Of a stretch of 64,000 bases of DNA, positions 56,346-64,000 are shown piece by piece (within the stretch, counting starts at the first letter, position 1; each line of letters opens with the position of its first letter). The stretch covers positions 74,318,501 to 74,382,500 of the forward strand of contig NW_024466599.1 in assembly GCF_017591425.1 (NCBI RefSeq), in the 5' to 3' direction. The DNA is from Ochotona curzoniae. Taxonomy: Eukaryota > Chordata > Mammalia > Lagomorpha > Ochotonidae. The translations under genes and the position numbers were made by a program. Under the pieces are notes generated by a model. The model had not been told where the DNA came from and searched no databases. It saw only the letters and a program-made list of their open reading frames with translations.

Positions 56346-56760
56346 TTAATCAGTCCAACAACACAAGACAATGTGGAGAAGCGTAGACTTCGCTTCTGGG
56401 AAACCCGAACCCAGGCTTGAAGCAACACTCAGTTGCTCCGATTGAAACACAGCGTGTGCCAGTCATTGGAAATCTTTAGGTAATTAAGATCAATTAGGAC
56501 TTGTGTTCAATCATCCAAGGAACTGCTTCAAGGCTTCTCTTCGTCACTCTAGAAGTAGCTGCTTCCAACTGTCTAACAGTTCACCTTATTCCTGAGGGTT
56601 GGAACTTGGAATCGGCTTGGAGAAAAATGCCACTAACAGAAGTGAATGCCATATGCTGTAGCAAGTGGACCTCCATGTCACCTCTACTTTGTCCAAAACC
56701 AAGAACACTTCAGTGATTTTTAAATTAATTTCCCTTTGAAATTTGTCATGTTTATATAGC
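56346..56760. other. Unassigned stretch
   Basis: No recognised element; a 71-codon frame at 56501-56716 without domain. Confidence 0.45.
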
Positions 56761-57135
56761 TTTAAAGATGTATCTGTTTGTCTGGGACACAGTTATAGTG
56801 AGAGGGGAGAGACAGAAAGAGATGTCTTTCATTTGTTGCTGCACTCCCCAAATGGACAAAGCCAGGAGTGTGGGAGTTAGGAGAGAGAGTGAGATACATA
56901 AGGAAAGAAAGGAGAGAAAGATAGCAGAAATCTCCCATGTGCTGATTCACTCCTCCAAATGATTGAATGGCAGGGTGGTACAAGGCCAAATTCAAAAACC
57001 AAAGGTTCATCTGGGCCTCTCTGACACAAATGGTAGGGGCCTGAGTACTTGGGTCATCTCTCGCTACTTTTCCTGGGAGCAATAGCATGTAGGCAAACTG
57101 GAAGCAGAACAGCCCAAAGTCAATCTGGCATTCAG
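56761..57135 (-). mobile_element. Inverted old SINE with duplicated middle
   Basis: 'taaagatgtatctgtttgtctgggac' tail side, GA-rich 'gagaggggagagacagaaagagatg', 'ttgctgcactccccaaatgg', then a second GA-rich run and 'gctgattcactcctccaaatg' (56942), 'gaacagcccaaagtcaatctggcattc' near the head. The GA tract plus 'actcc.caaatg' word occurs twice (56792-56855 and 56880-56960), an internal duplication of about 95 bases. Confidence 0.75.
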
Positions 57136-57566
57136 CTTAACATGTTCTGGTGAGAAGAAGAAACACTCTTCTCATCTGAAAACCAGAAAAAACCATACAC
57201 AAGTCTTGCTGCCTGCGAACCTCTTCCTTGGCACCACACTCCTGATGCTCCAATTATCTTCCTCACCTACCATCATTTTCTTGGTCAACTGTGCTACCTA
57301 TACCTTGTCCAACTACTCCCAAGTGGAAGTCTGCTCTGGGTCTCTGCCCAATGTGCCCTTATCTCCTTGCTCAGCATGATGAGGCCTTTTAGCATCCTCA
57401 ACACTTCTGAGTCCCAAATCTCACACACACACAGGGATGCATGTTTTAGCCAAACTCAATTACTTGCTACTTTTCAAGTAGGTACAACATCTCTACGACT
57501 CTATCTTTGTGCACCCTAGTCTCTAAAACTTCAGGACAAGTTTCGCTATTAATTAAAATCCTTAGG
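57136..57566. other. Unassigned stretch
   Basis: C/T-rich sequence 57200-57420 ('cttccttggcaccacactcctgatgctcc') might be a decayed L2 but lacks diagnostic words. No gene. Confidence 0.4.
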
Positions 57567-57885
57567 ATTGAACAAAGCGGCAGAGCAGGTTCATTCATAC
57601 CTGGGACACCCACATCCCTTATTGGAGTGCTGGTTCCAGCCCCACTGCTTTGAGATCAACTTCTTTTTCATGTGTCCAAGTATTGGCGGATTGTGCAATG
57701 CACAGGACAGATCAAGAAGGAAGCCTAAGTCCTGGCTTCAACCCAGCCCAATCCCTGCTGTTGTGGCTATCAGGAGAGCAAACAGAGCACAGAGCTCTTT
57801 CTGTCTGTCTCTGCCTCCCTATGTTTGTACGTGTGTGTATGCACATGTGTTACCCTGCCTTCCAAGTGAATAAAGTAAGTCTAAA
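57567..57885 (+). mobile_element. Old CSINE-group SINE
   Basis: 'aaagcggcagagcaggttc' head, 'acatcccttattggagtgctggttcc', 'gaagcctaagtcctggcttcaacccagccc', 'gctgttgtggctatcaggagagc', CT and (TG) patches at 57800-57850 and 'ccttccaagtgaataaagtaagtc' tail. Confidence 0.75.
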
Positions 57886-58471
57886 GGGAGGAAGAACCAG
57901 AAGATGGAGGCCAAAAGGCAAGAGTCAGAGCAAGCGATTTGACCCCAGAAGCCAAGGTCTGGATGATGCTGCCACGGGCCAAGGATCAGAGGAAAGCCAA
58001 AATGCCCAAAATGTGTGAGCCCTCCTACACCTGGCCCTCGTCCCGTGAGATTCCTTGTGACATTGGCCATCTGAGCTATGGGGTAGAAGGTTTCAGGTTA
58101 GAACAGTTGTAAAAAAAAAAAAATCCATTTCTCTTCCTCAAAAGATTGAATTTCTCCAAAGCTAAGACTGGTCTGGCCACAGTCTCCCTCATGATCTAGC
58201 AAACAGTAGGGATTCCAAATGTGTTTCCTAAGTTGAATTAAAAGGAACATAATTGTACAACTAATTGTTACTGCTTTCATTGAATACCTCACTAGCTTTC
58301 CTGGGAGTAATGGTAGAACTGCAGTATTCTGAGAATCATAGCTAAATTTATTCAGCCTTCCTATGTGGTAAATTGACAATGCTTTCTTCTTTTGATGTCT
58401 TTTTAAGTTCTTTTATCTTCATATCTATATATTCATAAGCCTTTCGATTTTTTCATTTTGGAATTTGGGTT
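57886..58471. other. Unassigned stretch
   Basis: A run of 13 A at 58110-58122; no recognised element or gene. Confidence 0.45.
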
Positions 58472-58712
58472 TGCTCATTTGTTTATTTAAGAGGTAAATA
58501 AATAGAAGCAGAGGTCCCAACTGCTGGTTCACTCCTCAAATACCCAACCCTCCAACCCAACCCAGGAGCCAACAACTACTGCCTGCCAGGGCTTGCACTA
58601 TCATGAAGCTCAACTTTGGAGTGAGAGCTGAGTATCAAACCAGGCACTTCAATATGGGAGCCAAGAATCTTCACAGCATCTTCACCACTAGATCTAATGT
58701 TGGTCCTGGTTT
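58472..58712 (-). mobile_element. Inverted old SINE
   Basis: 'ctcatttgtttatttaagaggtaaataaatag' tail, 'cccaactgctggttcactcctcaaatacc', 'cccaggagccaac', 'cagggcttgcactatc', 'tatcaaaccaggcacttcaatatggg' and 'tcttcaccactagatctaatg' at the head. The GA tract is nearly lost. Confidence 0.8.
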
Positions 58713-59284
58713 TGGGTGCTTTTGATTCACTGGTGACCAGAAAAACCCTGATATATTGCCTATGAAGTACAAAATCTGTCCATTCCTAACTTAACCAAAA
58801 AAGAAAAATCTATGGGAGAAGTTTACCAAATAAGACCAAAAAGTTGTTTTGGTCTAGGCTGTTATTCAACTTTGACGTTTCGGTTAGGTCGTATTATTTC
58901 TCAAAATTACCAATAAGTAAAAACGGCTTTATTGGATATCACTCCAGATTTCTAAACAGAACTAAGCTTCAGCTTCTCTGAAAATTATATTGAGAACCAG
59001 AAACTTGGACTAACACTCCAACAGCCAAGTGCAGTCAAGCTGTGCAAGAAAACAAAAACAACAAGGATGACGGGCCATCAAGTTAAGAATCACAATCATA
59101 ATTGGAATTGATACCCACATCCTCAGATTTCCAAATAAAGTTTCCATTTCCTCATTCATAATCACACTCCAACAGAATCAGGGAACTCATCAGTCAATCT
59201 CGTTGTCAGTATGCCATCATTTAGATCACAAATCATTTAGACAATAAGCAGTGATGTGTATTGCTGCTTCCTGGCCAGTGTCAT

Positions 59285-59289
<5 letters not shown>
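58713..59289. other. Unassigned stretch
   Basis: No recognised repeat or open frame. Confidence 0.45.

Positions 59290-59318
<29 letters not shown>
59290..59318 (+). repeat. (GT)n microsatellite
   Basis: About 14 uninterrupted GT units. Confidence 0.97.
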
Positions 59319-59899
59319 AATCTTTCCCCTCCTCTCTCCTCCTTCCTTACTGTACAGTTATTATCTTTCTCCTCACCACTCATCCCCACTCCCCTACTAA
59401 CTGCTAAGAGAGCAAAAAAGGGTTGAAAGAATCAAGGGTCAGTGTATACAGGAAGAACCTTCCACAAGTTCACAGGAATCCCAGCTCACCATCTCTTGAC
59501 TGAGGTCTGAGGCTACAGTGTCATAGATTCTGTTTCTCTCTCAAAAAGTTACTCTACAGTGGGAGAAAAGTGCATAACAAACTAGCATGATTATTCAAGG
59601 TGCTAAATAGAATATGCAAATTACAGTAGAGGCATAATGCAGCCTTCATCGAACTTCTTGAGGGCCATGAAACGATTCCCAGGACATAACCATCAAGCTG
59701 GTTACCAACGATGTAAAGGACGAGGCAGACTGGGAGAGGCTGGGAGCACAAGGGGATGGGAGACAGCAGGAAGAAAAGTGGCAAAAATAAAGGAAAGGAG
59801 ACCCAAGGCTGGTAAGCTAGGAGGAGATTTGGATTTTATCACTCGGGAAGGAACTTTACAGGGAAACAACATAACTAGATGTGTTTCAACATGTTCACT
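59319..59899. other. Unassigned stretch
   Basis: Pyrimidine-rich 59320-59400. Opposing frames of 94 and 135 codons at 59637-60109 show no domain. Confidence 0.45.
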
Positions 59900-60172
59900 G
59901 TGGGGGCAGATGTTTGTCTGACAGTTGAAATGCCCCCATCCCATAGCAGAGGATCGGGGTTCAGCTCCTGGGTCTAGCTCCTGACTGCAGTTTTCAGCTA
60001 ATGTAGACCTAGGAGGTGATGGTTCAAGTAACTGGGTTCCTGTAACCCAAGTGGGTGATGTGGATTGAGTTCCAAATTCACAGCTTCTGCCTGATCCAGC
60101 CTCAGCCATTTCAGGCCAAATGGAGTAAAGCAGTGGAAGACAGCACTCTCTCTCTTTCTCTCGCTGTCTCTC

Positions 60173-60215
<43 letters not shown>

Positions 60216-60225
60216 GTGAACTTTT
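59900..60225 (+). mobile_element. Old SINE subfamily of CSINE group
   Basis: 'ggggcagatgtttgtctgacag' head, 'ggggttcagctcctggg', 'gcagttttcagctaatgtagacctaggaggtgatgg', 'aactgggttcctgtaacccaagtgggtgatgtgg', 'gcctcagccatttcaggc', and CT then TG repeats before a lost tail. Shares its body with the copy at 8671. Confidence 0.8.
60143..60212 (+). repeat. (CT)n then (TG)n compound repeat
   Basis: Short CT tract at 60147-60176 and about 17 TG units at 60177-60211, both inside the 3' end of the SINE at 59900. Confidence 0.95.
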
Positions 60226-62244
60226 AAAATGGAAGGATGATAAGCAGAATAGAGAAGAGAGGAGAGACAGGTGACTGGGGACTATAAGAAGCTAGCAGGA
60301 TCCTTACCCGTGCAGCAAATATCCGGTACACTGCTACATAGCCTAGACAATGAATCACACAAACCAAAATGTGCCCAGATGAAGCTCTTATGTAGAGCGC
60401 ATTTGCAGAAAGAGATGAACGGGACATAGTCACAACAATATGTCGTTACAAAACCAGGCAAATGCTGTGGAAATGGCAAAGGCAGGTGAATTGCCTGCCT
60501 TATCTGTGGAAAGACAGATTTAGAAACCAAAATGCCTTAAAATAAGCTGTAGCTTGGCATGTAAAAGTTTGACTGATACGTGACATATCTACTGACTAAT
60601 CACAAAAATTGACTGTCCTAAGTGTACTGATCAACTAATGGAGCCTTGCAAAGCAACTAAAGTAAAAAGGGGACACTCTGGAGGTGGCATAGTAGAGTGT
60701 GATTCAATCAGACTAGATGAAACTGAGTTTATAACTTTGGTGTAAAATCAAGATCTCCACTGGTGTAGATGTGGGGTGCGTATAAAACAGACACTGTGAG
60801 AATGAAAAAGAATTCCCTGGAATGGAATACAGACAAAACGATGTGCTGGTCCATGAGGGATTTAGGGGGAAACTCAACATTGAACCAACAAGGAGGCAGA
60901 AAATTGAGACATTCGTCTTTCATATAGAATCATGATATTCTCCACCTGTTACAGAAGGGCATGTAATCTCCATTGCCTTACCTGAACTTATAATACCTAA
61001 ATACTAATCCACCTCTCTCACACACTCCTATTCTTCCTGACAGCTCAGCGATTGACATATCAGATAGTTGACCAGGTTTGGGATAAAATCGGTTGTCCCA
61101 GAGCCAAAGAAACCAATTGTCCATGGAGTCATAAACCTGTGAAATTTACCTTACTCGTGAAAAGAAAGAATAAATCAGCAACCACTTTGCATGTACTGAT
61201 AGGTTTATAAATCCATATACTCACTTATATTCTCAGATAATTCAACACTCACATTTTAAAAAATATTTTGAGTGCCTCACATAAAATACTGTGATTATTA
61301 GTGAAGAGTGGGATTTGAAAACCATAAATAATCACTTCAACTACTTTATTTTTTGTGCAAACACAACTATTTCATGTATGACTTCAGGAAAACAATAAGC
61401 CACAGAAGCAAAAATATCTCCATACAACCAGTGTTCTGGGCTTGTCATCAACATGCCCAAGTCAACTCCAACAGCTTTTTTATTGATACTCAGCACCATA
61501 CTAAATCAATCACAGACTCCTCTACCTTGATGATTTAATGGCCATGTCAATCATTGAGCCCACTGTGTTCTGAGAACGCTCATTTCAACTGTTGCCAAAG
61601 CTTCCTAACCAATTGGCTCCTCAAAACCACACCTGACATCATTCCAAGCCAACTGTGTGATTCTGGAATTCTTAGATGGCCTGCAGGCTGTCATTGAAAA
61701 CCACTCCTAAAGTGAGTTTTAAAGAAGGCTTCTTAAGCCTGGCTGTGATGAATTTGTTTCTAAAACCAGAAGTATGCGAAAGAACTAAGCTAGAATTCCA
61801 TACCAACCAACACTGCTTTTATCAATGGGGCTGACCTTATTGTTGCTCATTCTGGCGAGGCGTTGAACGAAGCACTCCACTGCCCCCCCCCAACCCTTAC
61901 TGACTGTGGGTTAAGATGACTCGTGGAATCTGACAGTTTTTCCTCTATATTCAATACCACTACACATCATAGAAATGTTGCTGACATAGTCCACTGAATC
62001 ATAAATTCGTATGTTCAAACGTCTTCTTGGACAGCACAATGTCAATCGGTAACATATGTGAATTAAACACGAATCCTGAAATAATGTAAAAATGCAAGAA
62101 ATACAGAACATTTTTCTTTGCTGTTTAAGGGCACCTTCACTTTTAGAGATCTTAAGAACCCTTGGCACATCTTACCAAGTCTTTCAAATCTCAACTTAAT
62201 CAAAGAGAAACAAATCTGAACACTTTGTGGGTGCTCCCTTAAAG
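60226..62244. other. Unassigned stretch
   Basis: 2 kb without a recognised repeat. Contains ten consecutive C near 61884. Open frames are at most 85 codons without domain. Confidence 0.5.
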
Positions 62245-62578
62245 ATGAAGATCTTGGAGCTGACGCATTGGCTCAATTGACTAACTCTGCACCACCAGGA
62301 GCCAGGATTCTGTGTAGGCACCAGTTCGTGTCCCAGCTGCTCCATTTCCCACACAGCTCCCTGCTAGGGGCCTGGGAAGACAGTCGAGAACAGCCCAAGT
62401 ACTTGGGACCCTGCACCCATGTGGGAGAGCCAGAAGATGCTTCTGGCTCCTGGCTTCAGATGGGCTAAGCTCAGGCCATTGCAGCCATTGAGGAGTGAAC
62501 CAGAAGATGGAAAATCTCTCTCTGTAAATCTGCCTTTCCAATAAAAATAAATAAATATTTTTTTTAAATGAAGATCTT
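62245..62578 (+). mobile_element. CSINE-type SINE with 11-bp target-site duplication
   Basis: Body 62256-62567: 'ggagctgacgcattggctcaattgac', 'gtaggcaccagttcgtgtccc', 'gggcctgggaagacagtcgagaacagccc', 'catgtgggagagccagaag', 'ctgcctttccaataaaaataaataaat'. Flanks atgaagatctt at 62245-62255 and 62568-62578 are identical. Confidence 0.94.
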
Positions 62579-62966
62579 CATCTTTGTCTCATGATCTATA
62601 CCAGGTAACTATGATCAGCAGCAAGTTGTCTTCAACCCTGAAACATGATTATAGTCTAACAGGTGTCATGTATCCCATAACACAGATAATACCTCATATT
62701 ATCTGTCATATGCAAAGATGAATGAGTTATGTTATACACGTCATTGCCATTCTGTAATCAAAAGAATTTAGCCTAAACCAACTTATATCATAGACTCAGG
62801 CTTCATAGAGTTTCATCTGCCAAAACCCAGGAACTGCCCACCTGGATCAGCTGAATTTGAAAGGTAAACTCATGAGAAGACCTCCACCAATGGTCTCCCC
62901 CGATGTTACACACATTGCAATTCATTTCTTATTTTTATCTATTCACATTATTACTAAAAAAAAAAA
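62579..62966. other. Unassigned stretch
   Basis: No recognised repeat or gene; ends in a short A run at 62956-62966. Confidence 0.45.
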
Positions 62967-63193
62967 TGCCTTTAATGGCAGGGTAAGCTGCCACTTGCAG
63001 TATCTGCATCCCATATGGGTGTTTGTTTAAGCCCACTTCCAATCCAGCTCCCTGCTAATGTGCCTGGGAAAGCAGATGGCTGAGCTGTTTGAGCTCCTGC
63101 ACCCACATGAGAGATCCTGGTGAAGCCTCTGACTCCAGCCTGGCCCATCCCTGGCTGTTGCAGTCAATTGGGAAGTGAACCAGAAGGTGGAAC

Positions 63194-63228
<35 letters not shown>

Positions 63229-63282
63229 ACTCTCTCTTTAACTCTTTCTTTCAAATATATAAACATTTTTAAAAGATGTCTT
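62967..63282 (+). mobile_element. CSINE-group SINE with probable TSD
   Basis: 'aatggcagggtaagctgccacttgc' head, 'tctgcatcccatatgggtg', 'aatccagctccctgctaatgtgcctgggaaagcag', 'gagatcctggtgaagcctctgactccagcctggcccatcc', CT tract 63196-63226 and 'caaatatataaacattttt' tail. tgcctttaa (62967) and tgtctttaa (63277) may be the target-site duplication. Confidence 0.9.
63196..63227 (+). repeat. (CT)n microsatellite
   Basis: About 15 CT units within the SINE at 62967. Confidence 0.96.
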
Positions 63283-63447
63283 TAACTCATAATTACTTCT
63301 ACCCTTAACCAATTTTTTAATCTCATGAGTAGAGATTAAATGATCCCTCCAGATAAGGCAAACAAATAGTTTCTATGTAGATTTAATGTCAGCCTTCCTT
63401 CTAACTCTAAATCAATACGCTAAACAGCATAGCTTACCAATCTTTCC

Positions 63448-63481
<34 letters not shown>

Positions 63482-63685
63482 AAAGAAAGCTAATTTTCTG
63501 TCAAATCCTCGTCAGCACTGTCTAAGAATCTCTTGACTCTACACACAAAGAGGATTTTTTTCCCACTAATTCTTGTGCCTGAGCCCTAAGGTCCGTAAAT
63601 GGTTTTAGGCAGTAAAGCTAATTTTAAGAACAAAAACATCATTTCCCCCTGCTAGGGTAGTCCCTGGTGGGTGGGCAGGCAGCCT
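63283..63685. other. Unassigned stretch with (AT)n
   Basis: Apart from the (AT)n at 63450, no element or gene is recognised. Confidence 0.45.
63450..63479. repeat. (AT)n microsatellite
   Basis: About 14 uninterrupted AT units, bounded by tttcctac and ggaaagaa, giving a weak palindrome (tttcct/aggaaa) around it. Confidence 0.97.
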
Positions 63686-64000
63686 TGGTTTGAACGTGTC
63701 AGCTGAAGTTCATGGATTGGAAGCTTAATCTACAAATCAAAGATCATTGGCATTTGACAGTGAGGACTCTGGAAGGGGATCAGGATTAAATGAGCCCTGA
63801 GTTCCATGACCGGAACAGGAAACCAACCCGCTCTGCCTTCCTTGCTTGCTCTTCTTTCCACTGCCCTGCCCATGCTGTGATGCAGCCAGGAGGGCCCCAT
63901 GCCGAGGCTGCTGCCCTGCTCCTGACTTCTCAGCGTCCAGCCCTGACAGCCAAAGAAACTCTGGTCATTCATGAAGTCTCTGTTCTCAGGTATTAGATAA
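63686..64000 (+). mobile_element. MaLR (MST-like) LTR, cut by window end
   Basis: 'ttggtttgaacgtgtcagctgaagttcatggattggaagcttaatc' at 63686 is the 5' start of an MST/MLT1 LTR; then 'ggatcaggattaaatgagccc', 'cttccttgcttgctcttc', a diverged middle, and 'gaagtctctgttctcaggtatt' (63974) near the 3' end. The final bases lie outside the window. The 80- and 68-codon frames here are not genes. Confidence 0.8.

Noticed and set aside
59702..60109. 135-codon minus-strand frame
   Set aside because: Half of it lies in an inverted reading of the SINE at 59900; no domain.
1..64000. CRISPR array, operon, prophage or other prokaryote-type system
   Set aside because: No regularly spaced direct repeats, ribosome-binding sites or dense coding; the repeat content is mammalian throughout.

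Overview
This window looks like mammalian, non-coding nuclear DNA, intergenic or deep intronic. I found no intact protein-coding gene, no structural RNA gene and no CRISPR or bacterial-type feature. The open frames are short and mostly fall in repeats, microsatellites or low-information sequence. The dominant repeat is a tRNA-derived SINE of the lagomorph CSINE type, with a Pol III A/B-box head, a conserved body (key words: atcccatatgggc, ggcctgggaaagcag), a CT-rich stretch and an AATAAATAAATCTTT tail. I count about 32 copies or fragments. The youngest copies (38208 and 52652) are CpG-rich and fit the form I associate with pika (Ochotona) better than the rabbit consensus. Lagomorph is well supported; pika is an inference.

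Layout. 1-3400: an old L1 tail, then unassigned sequence. 3389-3736: a solo MaLR (MST-like) LTR. 4600-20100: scattered SINEs, MIR/L2 relics, an L1 tail split by a MaLR LTR (13478-14125), an inverted old L1 piece (15152-15545), a GC-rich unclassified block (16594-17400) and a class-I-like LTR (17655-18185). 20690-21385: an ancient inverted L1. 24991-30783: a 5.8 kb interval without recognisable SINEs or L1, holding a candidate conserved non-coding core near 26250-27130. 30784-38547: SINEs, MIR, L2, an L1 tail and a Tigger-type element. 38610-43105: a lagomorph L1 with target-site duplications whose middle is lost and replaced by a headless SINE. 44128-44985: SINE, AT-rich repeat and inverted L1. 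About 45480-49900: SINE-poor sequence with decayed retroviral pol traces. 50296-50467: a tiny L1 tail insertion. 53409-54650: a MaLR LTR split by a Tigger element that is itself split by a SINE. 54650-64000: SINEs in unassigned sequence, ending in a MaLR LTR cut by the window edge.

No functional system links these pieces. The interest lies in nested and chimeric insertions, the SINE-free interval, and simple-sequence or palindromic tracts. Element families are assigned from remembered consensus patterns, not from a search; boundaries are good to roughly 10-20 bases unless target-site duplications are given.
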